Shown in pieces: positions 53,397 through 63,006 of a stretch of DNA of 64,000 nucleotides. Under the pieces are notes generated by a model. That model worked only from the letters and a program-made list of their open reading frames with translations. It made no database searches and was not told where the DNA came from. Numbering within the stretch: the stretch's first letter is position 1; every line of letters starts with the position of its first letter. The stretch is from Ewingella sp963519305 (GTDB taxonomy: Bacteria > Pseudomonadota > Gammaproteobacteria > Enterobacterales > Enterobacteriaceae): NCBI GenBank assembly GCA_963519305.1, contig CAUQMS010000010.1, positions 1-64,000 on the forward strand. The letters run 5' to 3'. Position numbers and translations under genes: made by a program.

Positions 53397-55057
53397 TACC
53401 AGCTCCGGAATTTCGCCGGCGGGTTATATAAACCACCGGACCAGTCGACCAGATCACTGACGCTGCCCGCCGCCAGCAGCGAACGTGTGGCATCGGTGCG
53501 GCGAATCCCCATATCTTCCGGGAAGACCACCAGTTCCTGACGGCGCAGCTCGGCAACGCGTTTGGCGTCCACGCCCAGTCCGATATCCGTGATACCGGCC
53601 ACCGCGGCGACCATGGCGCGTCGCTCTTCAAGCGTTCGAGCCCGGTGCAGATAAGCAATACCCTCTTCGGTCAGCACGTGGGTCACGTCGTCGCCGTAAA
53701 TCATCACTGGCGCCAGCGGCATACCGGACTCTTTACCGACGTCAACCGCTTCCAGTTTCTCTATAAAAGTCGGTTTGCCACCGGCCTGATAGGTTTCCAC
53801 CATCTGCACCACCAGCTTCTTACCGCGCGCCAGCGGGTCCGGTTCTTCAATCATGTCGAGCCAGGCGGGCGTCGCATGACGGCGGCCGTGCGGGTCGTGG
53901 CCCATATTGGGTGCGCCGCCAAAACCGGCCAGACGGCCACGGGTCACCGTTGAGGAGTTCGCCAACCCGTCCACCTGCAGGGTTGAACCGATGAACATAT
54001 CGACTGCGTACTGGCCGGCCATTTGGCAGAAGGCGCGGTTGGAACGCATCGAGCCGTCTGAGCCGGTGAAAAACACGTCCGGACGGGCGCGGATATACTC
54101 TTCCATCCCCAGTTCGCCGCCGAAACAGTGCACGGTATCGACCCAGCCGCTTTCGATGGCCGGGATCAGCGTCGGGTGAGGGTTCAGCGTCCAGTGTTTA
54201 CAGATTTTGCCGCGCAGGCCGAGCTGCTCGCCGTAGGTTGGCAGCAGCAGTTCGATAGCCGCCGTGTTAAAGCCAATCCCGTGATTAAGCGACTGCACGT
54301 TGTGTTTGGCGTAAATGCCCTTGATCGCCATCATCGCCATCAGGACATGAACCGGTTTGATCAGGCGCGGGTCACGGGTGAACAGCGGTTCGATAAAGAA
54401 CGGGCGGTCGGCGACCACCACAAAATCAATCCAGTCGCCGGGAATATCCACGCGCGGCAGGCCGCAGCCCTCTTCGACCAGTTCATTGACCTGAGCGATA
54501 ACGATGCCGTTTTTGAAGGCAGCGGCTTCCACCAGCGCAGGTGTATCTTCGGTGCTGGCGCCGGTATAAAGATTGCCTTTGCGGTCAGCTTTGAAACCGG
54601 CAATCAGCGCAATGTTGGGTACTAAATCGACGTACAGGCGGGAATAGAGCTCGATATAGGTATGAATGGCACCGATCTCCATCTGCCCGTCTTCCAGCAG
54701 CTGCGCGATACGCAGGCTTTGCGGGCCAGAGAAGGCGAAATCGAGTTTGCGGGCGATACCACGCTCAAAAAGATCAAGATGCTCGGCGCGGCTGACGCTC
54801 GGCATGATCATATGTAAATCATGAAGTTTTTCCGGATTGGCTTTCGCCAGCGAGCGGGAGAGAAAATCGGCCTGCTTCTGGTTATTCCCCTCCATCACCA
54901 CACGGTCTCCGGGGGCAATCAGTGTTTCAAGAATGGGGATAATCTGGTCGGTGGGTAACACTTTGCCCTGAGCCACGGCCCGGACACTCTCAATCCGCCG
55001 TTGTTTCTCACTGCGGCGGGTGTCCCAAGCTCTGGTGGACTGCGGATGTTGCATCAT
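53396..55057 (-). CDS. mdcA: Malonate decarboxylase alpha subunit MdcA
   Basis: A 553-aa acetyl-S-ACP:malonate ACP transferase, the large subunit that exchanges acetyl for malonyl. It resembles citrate-lyase alpha/CoA transferases: LETLIAPGDRVVMEGNNQKQ near the N-terminus, DVFFTGSDGSMRSNRAF and GGAPNMGHDPHGRRH later. First gene of the operon; start M1 or M2, one codon apart. The whole set mdcABCDEFGH is present in order. Confidence 0.95.
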   Translation of the reverse strand: MMQHPQSTRAWDTRRSEKQRRIESVRAVAQGKVLPTDQIIPILETLIAPGDRVVMEGNNQKQADFLSRSLAKANPEKLHDLHMIMPSVSRAEHLDLFERGIARKLDFAFSGPQSLRIAQLLEDGQMEIGAIHTYIELYSRLYVDLVPNIALIAGFKADRKGNLYTGASTEDTPALVEAAAFKNGIVIAQVNELVEEGCGLPRVDIPGDWIDFVVVADRPFFIEPLFTRDPRLIKPVHVLMAMMAIKGIYAKHNVQSLNHGIGFNTAAIELLLPTYGEQLGLRGKICKHWTLNPHPTLIPAIESGWVDTVHCFGGELGMEEYIRARPDVFFTGSDGSMRSNRAFCQMAGQYAVDMFIGSTLQVDGLANSSTVTRGRLAGFGGAPNMGHDPHGRRHATPAWLDMIEEPDPLARGKKLVVQMVETYQAGGKPTFIEKLEAVDVGKESGMPLAPVMIYGDDVTHVLTEEGIAYLHRARTLEERRAMVAAVAGITDIGLGVDAKRVAELRRQELVVFPEDMGIRRTDATRSLLAAGSVSDLVDWSGGLYNPPAKFRSW

Positions 55058-55147
55058 GCCTGAACCTCCCTGGGTTAGCTTGCCGGGCAGCGTGCGGCTC
55101 AGACAAGTGGCGGTGTATCGTAAATGCGTCGGATAATGAGTCCGTTA

Positions 55148-55176
55148 AGTGTAGGAAGGGGATGATGCAGCATCAA
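55148..55176 (-). promoter_or_regulatory. Predicted sigma-70 promoter of the mdc operon
   Basis: Read on the minus strand: -35 TTGATG (55171-55176), 17 nt, -10 TACACT (55148-55153). Transcription would begin near 55141, giving a leader of about 85 nt before mdcA. Confidence 0.6.
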
Positions 55177-55191
55177 TCAAGCGCAGGAACC

Positions 55192-55216
55192 AATCGTTAC
55201 CCTGAGAGTAACGATT
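55192..55216. promoter_or_regulatory. Inverted repeat, likely LysR-type (MdcR) site
   Basis: Perfect inverted repeat AATCGTTAC-N7-GTAACGATT. The core TAC-N7-GTA is a T-N11-A LysR box. Its centre lies about 63 nt before the predicted mdc start, close to the -65 position where LysR activators usually bind. Confidence 0.65.
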
Positions 55217-55282
55217 AAAAACAGAGAAGTAATATCATGAGGATAGGAATGACAAACCCGATGCAATGCACAAAAAACACAT

Positions 55283-55311
55283 AAAAAAGGGACGCCATCA
55301 GGCATCCCTCT
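55283..55311 (-). terminator. Terminator after the BhsA-like gene
   Basis: On the minus strand AGGGATGCC pairs with GGCGTCCCT (one weak pair) around TGAT, followed by TTTTTT. Confidence 0.85.
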
Positions 55312-55344
55312 TCTTTTACCCACATATAACCGTGGATATTGTTC

Positions 55345-55614
55345 TTATTTGAAGACTTCAGCCGTTGCGCTGATCTTCTTCTTCTCCTGACCACCGATGA
55401 TCACGAAATATTTTCCGCCTTTCTCATCAGCCAGCTTAGAGAGTTCTTCGCGAGCGTCCATTGGAGCGGTGTATTCATTGCTGGTGCTCACAGTGCCCAC
55501 GCTGGTGTAGCCTTTTTCTTTTGCGACTTCTTTGGTGATCAATTCTGCGGACATCGCGCTTACAGAGAAGAAACCAGCCACCAATGCCACTGCCATAATT
55601 TTATAAGATTTCAT
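55345..55614 (-). CDS. BhsA/YdgH-family (DUF1471) periplasmic stress protein
   Basis: An 89-aa protein with a clear signal peptide (MKSYKIMAVALVAGFFSVSAMSA, cut near 23). The mature part shows the BhsA/McbA/YdgH fold pattern: KGYTSVGTVSTSN, DAREELSKLADEKGGKYFVIIGG and a C-terminal beta strand ISATAEVFK. Such proteins affect stress resistance, biofilm and envelope properties; the specific role is unknown. It stands alone between bioH and mdcA with its own terminator. Confidence 0.87.
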   Translation of the reverse strand: MKSYKIMAVALVAGFFSVSAMSAELITKEVAKEKGYTSVGTVSTSNEYTAPMDAREELSKLADEKGGKYFVIIGGQEKKKISATAEVFK

Positions 55615-55848
55615 GAAGTTACCTCTAAAGAGTGATTATTATTAATGAAACTCCCGCGACAATAACGCCAGTGAAGCCTGCGCTGGCGTGAACCTTCCTG
55701 GTCAGACACCAAAGTTTCCCCAGAAACGCGGCTTTTATCTCAATGGCCGGAACGCAGCCATTCAGTCACTACGCGGTATTATCCTCTTCAGTATTAATCA
55801 CTCCTGAAAATTAGCCAGTCGAAATGTGCAAAATAATTACATTACATT

Positions 55849-56619
55849 TCAATTTGTGACCATGAACTGCATAATTTCTTCACAAAAGGCATCCGTATGA
55901 GAGATAAATGGCGCGTGTGCGGCTTTTTCCATCACCCGTGAGATGGAATCCGGCCATAACACATCAAGTAATCCCGCCACCTTGCGTGGCACCAGACCGT
56001 CCAGTGCGCCATAAATGCGCAGTAAAGGCATCGGCAACGGGCACATCGCCTCACGTAAATCGACCTGTCGCAGGATCTCCAGACCACCGTTTAGCACCTC
56101 AACCGGCGGCATCGGCTGATCGAGCACCACCGATTTCAACATACGCGCATCCTGACGGGCACTCTCGCTGCCCAGCGTTTGCAGCGCCAGAAAACGCTCG
56201 ACGGTACGCTGGAAATCTTCGCTCAGCTGATGTTCAAACCCCTGCAGAACTTCCGGGCGGATACCCGGCCACTCATCCTGTGCGGCAAAGCACGGCGATG
56301 ACGCCACGGTGATCAGCGCTTCCACGCGCTGCGGGGCGGTCAGCGCAATTTGGCTGGCGACCAGCCCACCGAGTGACCAGCCGAGCCAAACCGCTTTTTC
56401 CGGTGCCGCAGCCAGCACCGCCTCAGCCATCTCCCCGAGGCTCATCGGTCCAAAACCCTGACTGCGGCCATAGCCCGGCAAATCCACCAGATGCAGACGA
56501 AAATGCGGCGCGAGTCGGGCTGCAATGTAACGCCACACCTCTGCGTTCAGTCCCCATCCGTGAAGCAGCACAAGATTGCGATCGCCTTCGCCAAAGGTCT
56601 GCCAGTAGAGCCTGTTCAT
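55849..56619 (-). CDS. bioH: Pimeloyl-ACP methyl ester carboxylesterase BioH
   Basis: An alpha/beta hydrolase of 256 aa, as in E. coli BioH. It cleaves pimeloyl-ACP methyl ester in biotin synthesis. The nucleophile S82 lies in GWSLGG; VLLHGWGLNAEVW at 18-30 and the histidine in KAAHAPFISH complete the picture. ATG 56619 gives the E. coli-type start; a TTG nine codons earlier is rejected. Divergent from gntX. Confidence 0.95.
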   Translation of the reverse strand: MNRLYWQTFGEGDRNLVLLHGWGLNAEVWRYIAARLAPHFRLHLVDLPGYGRSQGFGPMSLGEMAEAVLAAAPEKAVWLGWSLGGLVASQIALTAPQRVEALITVASSPCFAAQDEWPGIRPEVLQGFEHQLSEDFQRTVERFLALQTLGSESARQDARMLKSVVLDQPMPPVEVLNGGLEILRQVDLREAMCPLPMPLLRIYGALDGLVPRKVAGLLDVLWPDSISRVMEKAAHAPFISHTDAFCEEIMQFMVTN

Positions 56620-56663
56620 AAGGTAATGTCCGTTTGATTTAACCAATTAGGGAAGTGATTAAG

Positions 56664-57356
56664 ATGGTGTTAAGGATAACAATTCGCGGCCTTTGCTGGC
56701 TATGCCAACAGCCGTTACATCTTGCCCGCCACGGTATTTGCAGTTTGTGCGTCAGGAATTTGCCTCCACCGCCGCCGTGCTGCCCGCGTTGCGGCTTACC
56801 CAGCGCCAGCCAGGCGTTCGACTGCGGCCGCTGTCTGAACAAGCCGCCACCGTGGGACGCGATGATTTATATCACGGATTATCTGCCGCCACTGAGCGGG
56901 CTGGTGATGCGGCTAAAGTTTTCCCGTCAACCGGAGCTGGCCGCCACGCTGGCGCGTCTGCTGCTGCTGCGCTGGCTCGCCCGTTTTCGCGCCGGTGACG
57001 TCGTGCGCCCCGACGTGGTGCTCAGTGTACCATTACACCGGGGGCGCTATTTTTCGCGCGGATACAATCAAAGCGAATTACTCGCCCAACCGCTGGCACG
57101 CTGGCTGGGCTGTCAGTTCCTCCCTCAGGCCCTGCGTCGTATCCGTTCCACGCCCCCGCAACAACACCTGTCGGAAGCGGCCCGCAAACTGAATTTACGT
57201 AAGGCATTCGTCTGCGGCGAAAACCTTCAGGGGAAACACGTCGTCCTGATTGATGATGTGGTGACGACGGGCAGCACGCTGCGCGAAATCAGCAAATTGC
57301 TGCGCAATCATGGGGTTGCGTCGTTACAAATCTGGTGTATCTGCCGCACACTGTAA
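56664..57356 (+). CDS. gntX: GntX/ComF-family phosphoribosyltransferase-like protein
   Basis: A 230-aa ComF-family protein. An N-terminal zinc-ribbon-like region with paired cysteines (CWLC, CSLC, CPRCGLP, CGRC) precedes a phosphoribosyltransferase fold with VVLIDDVVTTGSTLREI. E. coli GntX is implicated in using DNA as a nutrient, and ComF is needed for transformation elsewhere. Start 56664 follows GGGAAG; 56655 GTG is an alternative. Confidence 0.93.
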   Translation: MVLRITIRGLCWLCQQPLHLARHGICSLCVRNLPPPPPCCPRCGLPSASQAFDCGRCLNKPPPWDAMIYITDYLPPLSGLVMRLKFSRQPELAATLARLLLLRWLARFRAGDVVRPDVVLSVPLHRGRYFSRGYNQSELLAQPLARWLGCQFLPQALRRIRSTPPQQHLSEAARKLNLRKAFVCGENLQGKHVVLIDDVVTTGSTLREISKLLRNHGVASLQIWCICRTL

Positions 57357-57382
57357 CCTTAAGCACACACTGCTAATACCAT

Positions 57383-57405
57383 GGCTACTTGAAGGATGAC
57401 GGGTA
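57383..57405. repeat. Half-element of the TACCCG...CGGGTA palindrome family
   Basis: GGCTACTTGAAGGATGACGG followed by GTA resembles the right terminus of the 62789-62985 palindrome family (CGACTTGAAAGATAACGGGTA when reversed). No matching left end is seen, so this looks like a remnant. Confidence 0.5.
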
Positions 57406-57459
57406 AAAGCAAAGGGCGTATTATAACCAACTGAAGTAGTCAACTATTGAGCAAATACT

Positions 57460-58035
57460 ATGATCCTTATTACCGATGCTGCCCAAGAGCACTTTGCCAA
57501 ATTGCTGGCAAACCAGGAAGAAGGCACCCAGATCCGCGTATTCGTGATTAACCCCGGTACGCCTACTGCCGAATGCGGTGTCTCCTACTGTCCACCAGAT
57601 GCGGTGGAAGCGACCGATACCGAACTAAAATTCGAGAAGCTGTCCGCTTACATCGATGAACTCAGCAAGCCGTATCTGGCTGAAGCCGAGATCGACTTTG
57701 TTACCGATCAGCTCGGTTCACAGCTGACGCTGAAAGCCCCGAACGCCAAAATGCGTAAAGTGGCCGACGACGCCCCGCTGATGGAACGTGTTGAATATCA
57801 GCTGCAGTCGCAAATCAATCCGCAGCTCGCCAGCCACGGCGGCCGTGTGTCATTGATGGAGATCACCGATGACGGCATCGCCATTTTGCAGTTCGGCGGC
57901 GGTTGTAACGGCTGTTCTATGATCGATGTCACCCTGAAAGACGGCATTGAAAAAGATCTGCTGAAAAACTTCCCGGAACTGAAAGGCGTTCGCGATCTGA
58001 CCGAACACCAGCGCGGCGAACATTCGTTCTACTGA
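57460..58035 (+). CDS. nfuA: Fe-S cluster biogenesis protein NfuA
   Basis: A 191-aa Fe-S carrier, the same length as E. coli NfuA. A degenerate A-type domain lies at the N-terminus (about 1-95) and the NifU-like domain at the C-terminus carries CNGCS, whose two cysteines bind a shared 4Fe-4S cluster. It follows gntX by 103 nt with its own likely promoter region. Confidence 0.96.
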   Translation: MILITDAAQEHFAKLLANQEEGTQIRVFVINPGTPTAECGVSYCPPDAVEATDTELKFEKLSAYIDELSKPYLAEAEIDFVTDQLGSQLTLKAPNAKMRKVADDAPLMERVEYQLQSQINPQLASHGGRVSLMEITDDGIAILQFGGGCNGCSMIDVTLKDGIEKDLLKNFPELKGVRDLTEHQRGEHSFY

Positions 58036-58059
58036 TCAACCGTTGATCGGACAGAATGC

Positions 58060-58090
58060 AAAAAGCACCCTTTCATCGGGTGCTTTTTTA
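58060..58090. terminator. Terminator after nfuA
   Basis: AAAAGCACCC pairs with GGGTGCTTTT around TTTCATC, flanked by A- and T-runs. It lies between convergent nfuA and malQ and can serve both. Confidence 0.9.
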
Positions 58091-58125
58091 TGGGTGATTT
58101 TATACAGAGAAGTTTTACGGTTAAC

Positions 58126-60201
58126 TCAGGCTTTTCTTCGTCGATCCAAATCCTTTATCAACCGGTTTACCCAGTCGTCGCTGAACATCTCATCCAAAGT
58201 GTGAGTCAGTTTTCGCTGCCAGTTTGGATATTCGGTGTTGGTCCCCGGCACGTTCACCGGCGTCGCCATGTCCAGCCAGTCTTCCGGTTGCAGGCCAAGT
58301 AAGGCACTGGCACTGTCAGCAAGATACCGCTGCAGGCCTCGGTTGAGCGCAGGCGTCATCGCCATTTTCTCAGCCAGATGCCCGACACTTTTCGCCACGC
58401 AGCCATGTCGGTGCAGCGCATCAAGCAGCGCCTGTTTGCTGGCTTCCCGCTCCCCGCGCAGGGCAGCCAGCACGGTCGGGTCAGGGTAAATGCCCAGCGT
58501 TTCACCGAGGGTTAAGTCCCCGGCCTCCCAGTAACCGCGCAGCGTGGGTAAATCGTGGGTCGTGACGGTCGCCATCGCCTGCACCACGTAATCCTGCGGC
58601 GCACGGTAAACGCCGTTCTTCTCCTGTTCAAAATAGAGCACTTTATAGGAGTAAACGCCGCTGTCATGCAGGCTGGCAATGATCTCTTTTGGTACGGTGC
58701 CGAGATCTTCACCAATCACCATGCATTGATGGCGCTGACTCTCCAGCGCCATCACGCCGAGCAGATCGTCGAGCGGATAACGCACGTAGGCTCCCTTGCC
58801 CGCATGTTCATGCGCCGGTATCCACCACAGACGCATCAGCCCCATGACGTGATCAATGCGCAGTGCGCCGCACTCCGCCATGTTGGCACGCAGCAAATCG
58901 ATAAACGGCTGATAGGCACGCTCTTTCATCACATGCGGATCGATGGGTGGAAGACCCCAGTTCTGCCCTTGTGGCCCGAGGATATCCGGCGGTGCGCCGA
59001 TGGTCGCCTTCAGGCAATAAAGTGCCGTGTCCGACCAGGTTTCTGCGCCCCCTTCTGCCACGCCGACGGCCAGATCCCGGTAGAGCCCGAGCGGCATCCC
59101 GAGTGCAACGCTGGTCTGATAGCAGTCAGAAAATTGCACATGCGCCAGCCACTGTAACCACAGATAGAATTCGACTTCTCCGGCATAGCGTTCGCAAAAT
59201 TCGGCCACGTCCGGGCTTTGAATATCGCGGTAGGGTTCTGGCCAGACCGGCCAACCCCACAGACCTAAATCCAGATCGCGAAGATGGACATGCAGCGCAT
59301 CAAAGATGCCCTGCTGACGCAGGCTATCGCCGCCAAGATGCACGAAACGGCGAAAATCCCGCTTGCGCTGGCTGGCTTCAGGCACATCGCAAAAAGTGTT
59401 CCATGCCAGATTCAGCGCATCGAGTTTTAATTTCATTACCTGCGGATAATCTACATACTCCACGCTACGCGCCTGATGCAGCGCGTCACGGGTGGCGGGT
59501 AACTGCCACCAGCGCTGAGCCTCCTCGCTGTGTACAAACTCCTCCACCTGATTGACGTCGATATAGGTGACGTTCAGCCAGCGGCGTGACGACGGGCTGT
59601 AAGGGCTGGCACTAAGCGGATTGGCCGGATAAAGCGCGTGAATCGGGTTGAGTCCGACAAAGGCCCCGCCGCGTTTACCGACCTCTTCTACCATCCGTTT
59701 AAGGTCACCGAAATCGCCGACGCCCCAGTTATGCTCAGAACGCAGGGTATAAAGTTGCACGGTCGCGCCCCACAACTTTTCCCCCGCCAGCAACTGCGGC
59801 GGTTCATAACAGCGGCGCGGCGCAATAATGATGCGGCATCCGCACGTATTTTCACCCCAGTTCAGGGTCAGATGGTGATAACCCACCGGTAAATCCGCGG
59901 GTAGCCGGAGCGTTGCCCCCGCAGCCAGCTTCCCTTCCGTCCGGTCGCCGTTTTCTTGCGTCAGTTGCCAGCGGAATGCCTGACCACCCTGCGGCGTAAG
60001 CACCACCGGCGCGTCCTGATAAAATACCTTCACGAAAGGCAGCGGCAGGGCCTCTTCCTGTTGAGTCTCCCCGCGCCCCATGGCCGCCAACAGCGCCTGT
60101 TTAGTGTCATCGGAAACCGACTGCACCTCGTCACGCATATTAATAAAACTGTCTACAATCCCTGCCTGCTGTACTGCCTGTTCGAGTTGCTTGCCCTCCA
60201 T
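58126..60201 (-). CDS. malQ: 4-alpha-glucanotransferase (amylomaltase)
   Basis: A GH77 enzyme of 691 aa (E. coli 694) that disproportionates maltodextrins. Catalytic segments are visible: GGGAFVG-like early region, LRIDHVMGLMRLWWIP with the nucleophile D, IGEDLGTVP with the acid E, and VTTHDLPTLRGYW. Start 60201 follows AGGAGC; the extension into malP is rejected. Second gene of malPQ, 8 nt after malP. Confidence 0.95.
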   Translation of the reverse strand: MEGKQLEQAVQQAGIVDSFINMRDEVQSVSDDTKQALLAAMGRGETQQEEALPLPFVKVFYQDAPVVLTPQGGQAFRWQLTQENGDRTEGKLAAGATLRLPADLPVGYHHLTLNWGENTCGCRIIIAPRRCYEPPQLLAGEKLWGATVQLYTLRSEHNWGVGDFGDLKRMVEEVGKRGGAFVGLNPIHALYPANPLSASPYSPSSRRWLNVTYIDVNQVEEFVHSEEAQRWWQLPATRDALHQARSVEYVDYPQVMKLKLDALNLAWNTFCDVPEASQRKRDFRRFVHLGGDSLRQQGIFDALHVHLRDLDLGLWGWPVWPEPYRDIQSPDVAEFCERYAGEVEFYLWLQWLAHVQFSDCYQTSVALGMPLGLYRDLAVGVAEGGAETWSDTALYCLKATIGAPPDILGPQGQNWGLPPIDPHVMKERAYQPFIDLLRANMAECGALRIDHVMGLMRLWWIPAHEHAGKGAYVRYPLDDLLGVMALESQRHQCMVIGEDLGTVPKEIIASLHDSGVYSYKVLYFEQEKNGVYRAPQDYVVQAMATVTTHDLPTLRGYWEAGDLTLGETLGIYPDPTVLAALRGEREASKQALLDALHRHGCVAKSVGHLAEKMAMTPALNRGLQRYLADSASALLGLQPEDWLDMATPVNVPGTNTEYPNWQRKLTHTLDEMFSDDWVNRLIKDLDRRRKA

Positions 60202-60209
60202 GCCTGCTC

Positions 60210-62630
60210 CTAACGTTTTGCCTGCCAGATGCGCTGCTGATAATCGCGGATAGAACGGTCTGCGCTGAACATTCCGACACGGGCGGTATTGAGTATCGCC
60301 CGACGCGTCCATTCATCGGCGTCGCGGTACAATGCATCGACTTTTTTCTGCGCCTCGCAATAGGCTGCGAAGTCGGCCAGCACCAGGTACGGGTCACCGC
60401 CCTCTTTGAAGCTGTTGAGCATCAAATCGAAGGCGTGCTTGTCACCGTGACTGAAAAAGCCGCTGGCCAGTTCATCCAGAATGGTTTTCAGGTGCTTATT
60501 TTTTTTCACCACGCTTTGCGGTTTATAGCCTTTCTTTTGCAGCGCTTTGACGCCATCAACGTCCAGCCCAAAGATAAAGATGTTCTCGTCACCGACCTGT
60601 TCGGCGATTTCGACATTCGCGCCGTCAAGCGTACCGATGGTCAGCGCGCCGTTCAGCGCCAGTTTCATATTGCCGGTTCCTGAGGCTTCTTTCCCGGCGG
60701 TAGAAATTTGCTCAGAAACGTCAGCCGCCGGGATCATAAGCTCGGCGACCGAAACCGAATAGTCCGGAATGAACACCACCTTGAGACGATCGCCGACGAT
60801 CGGATCATTGTTGATCTTCTCCGCGACCTGATTGATCGCATAGATAATATTTTTCGCCAAATAGTACCCGGGCGCGGCTTTGGCCCCGAACAAGAATACG
60901 CGCGGCACAATATCCAGTTTCGGGTTATCGCGCAGTTGCCGGTATAGCGAAAGAATATGCAGCAGGTTCAGGTGCTGGCGTTTGTATTCGTGCAGGCGTT
61001 TGATCTGCACGTCGAAAATGGCTTCAGGATTAAGCTTTATGCCCATGCGGTGCCAGACATATTCCGCCATCCTGACCTTATTCTCATGCTTGATTTTGCG
61101 GTAATGTTTGCAGAATTTTTTGTCTGTAACGCCGCTTTCCAGCCCCTTCAGTAAATCAAGATCGGTCACCCAGCTGTCGGTTTTCAGGCGATCATCAATC
61201 AGGGCGGACAGCGCCGGATTACACTGTTTTATCCAGCGCCGTGGCGTGATGCCGTTGGTCACGTTGTGGAATTTCTCCGGCCACAGCTGGTGATATTCAG
61301 GAAACAGATCTTTTACCACTAAGTCAGAATGCAACGCGGCGACGCCGTTGACCGCAAAACCGGCCACCACGCACAGGTTTGCCATACGCACTTGTTTGTC
61401 GTGATGCACTGCCAGCTTGGCCCAGATGGCTTCATCGCCCGGCCACACTTTGCTGACCTGTTTCTTAAAGTTGGCGTTGATCTGTTTGATTATCTGGAAG
61501 TGACGCGGCAGCAGGCTGCGCACCAGTTTTTCATCCCAGGTTTCCAGAGCTTCCGGCATCAGCGTGTGATTGGTGTAAGCAAAAGTGCGGCTGGTAATGT
61601 GCCACGCATCTTTCCAGCTCATCTGATGCTCGTCGAGCAGGACGCGAAGCATTTCAGGAATAGCGATAGTCGGGTGGGTATCGTTAAGCTGTATCACCTC
61701 GTAGTCCGGTAATTCAGAAATCTTGCGCCCGAGGAAGTGATGGCGGCGCAGAATATCGGCCACCGAACAGGCACACTGGAAATATTGCTGCATCAGGCGC
61801 AGGCGTTTACCCGCCTGATGGTTGTCATTCGGGTAAAGCACTTTGGTCAGCTTCGCGGCGTCGATACCCTGCTGTTCCGCTTTGAGAAACTCGCCGTCGT
61901 TAAACTTTTCTAAGTCAAAAGGATGCGGATGCGTGGCTTCCCACAGGCGCAGCGGCTGAGTCACGCCGTTGCGGTAACCAAGTACAGGAAGATCCCAGGC
62001 TTCACCACGCAGGGTAAATTCCGGTTCCCAGCGCAGCATTCCGTTGTCATTTTTCACCACTTTACCGCCAATACCGACGCTAACGGCCAATGAACTGTTG
62101 TGGCGGAACCACGGATAGTCGCTGCGGTGCCAGTCATCCGGCGACTCTTTCTGATGCCCGTCAACAAAGCGCTGACGGAACAGGCCGTACTGATAATTCA
62201 GCCCGTAACCAATGGCCGGTTGCCCGACCGACGCCATCGCATCAAGGTAGCACGCAGCCAGTCTGCCCAATCCACCGTTGCCCAGCGCCGGGTCAATTTC
62301 TTCTTCTAACAGGTCAGTCAGATTGATATCAAACTGCTCCAGCGCGCTGGCAATTTTTTCATGCCAGCCCAGATTAATCAGATTGTTGCCGGTCAGGCGC
62401 CCGACCAAAAACTCCATCGAGATATAATTTACATGTCGCTGAATTTTATGTCGTTTCTTGCTGGCGGGCACCGTATCATTTTGCGGCGGCAGCTGTTCAG
62501 CCACGGCGGCACTGATGGCGTGCCACCATTGGTGCCGGGTCATATCCCAGGCGGAGGTGAGTCCAAACGCTTGCCACTGACGGGTTAACGCAGCCAAAAA
62601 ATCATCATGTTTGAGGGTGGGCTTGGTCAT
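60210..62630 (-). CDS. malP: Maltodextrin phosphorylase
   Basis: A GT35 glycogen/maltodextrin phosphorylase of 806 aa (E. coli MalP 797). It releases glucose-1-phosphate from maltodextrins. The PLP site EASGTGNMKLALNGAL is intact and NDTHPTIAIPEMLR is typical. No malT is seen upstream, unlike E. coli, and no strong MalT box could be named by eye. GlgP is a less likely identity since malQ follows. Confidence 0.92.
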   Translation of the reverse strand: MTKPTLKHDDFLAALTRQWQAFGLTSAWDMTRHQWWHAISAAVAEQLPPQNDTVPASKKRHKIQRHVNYISMEFLVGRLTGNNLINLGWHEKIASALEQFDINLTDLLEEEIDPALGNGGLGRLAACYLDAMASVGQPAIGYGLNYQYGLFRQRFVDGHQKESPDDWHRSDYPWFRHNSSLAVSVGIGGKVVKNDNGMLRWEPEFTLRGEAWDLPVLGYRNGVTQPLRLWEATHPHPFDLEKFNDGEFLKAEQQGIDAAKLTKVLYPNDNHQAGKRLRLMQQYFQCACSVADILRRHHFLGRKISELPDYEVIQLNDTHPTIAIPEMLRVLLDEHQMSWKDAWHITSRTFAYTNHTLMPEALETWDEKLVRSLLPRHFQIIKQINANFKKQVSKVWPGDEAIWAKLAVHHDKQVRMANLCVVAGFAVNGVAALHSDLVVKDLFPEYHQLWPEKFHNVTNGITPRRWIKQCNPALSALIDDRLKTDSWVTDLDLLKGLESGVTDKKFCKHYRKIKHENKVRMAEYVWHRMGIKLNPEAIFDVQIKRLHEYKRQHLNLLHILSLYRQLRDNPKLDIVPRVFLFGAKAAPGYYLAKNIIYAINQVAEKINNDPIVGDRLKVVFIPDYSVSVAELMIPAADVSEQISTAGKEASGTGNMKLALNGALTIGTLDGANVEIAEQVGDENIFIFGLDVDGVKALQKKGYKPQSVVKKNKHLKTILDELASGFFSHGDKHAFDLMLNSFKEGGDPYLVLADFAAYCEAQKKVDALYRDADEWTRRAILNTARVGMFSADRSIRDYQQRIWQAKR

Positions 62631-62702
62631 AAGGCAGCTCTTTCCTTTTCGTTAATCAACCGGGAGAAGAAGTCTGTTTTAGCTTTATTTGGGGCTCAAA
62701 GC

Positions 62703-62717
62703 GTGATCTCTGATCAC
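62703..62717. promoter_or_regulatory. Inverted repeat upstream of malP
   Basis: GTGATC-TCT-GATCAC is a perfect inverted repeat 73 nt before malP. It resembles a CRP half-site pair, but the spacing is one base longer than the CRP consensus, so the regulator is uncertain. Confidence 0.35.
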
Positions 62718-62741
62718 TTATAGGTATAAACCCTATAAGAC

Positions 62742-62772
62742 AAAAAAGCTCATCATGTGTACGTGATGAGCT
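62742..62772 (-). terminator. Terminator after the sgbE-like gene
   Basis: On the minus strand AGCTCATCA pairs with TGATGAGCT around 7-8 nt, followed by TTTTTTG. It insulates malPQ from the epimerase operon upstream. Confidence 0.88.
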
Positions 62773-62788
62773 CGGGAATTTGTCGATA

Positions 62789-62985
<197 letters not shown>

Positions 62986-63006
62986 AAAATATTAATGATA
63001 TTGCGC

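Noticed and set aside
62640..62700. MalT box (GGGGA-GAGG type) upstream of malP
   Set aside because: Only CGGGAGAAGA was seen, with too many mismatches.
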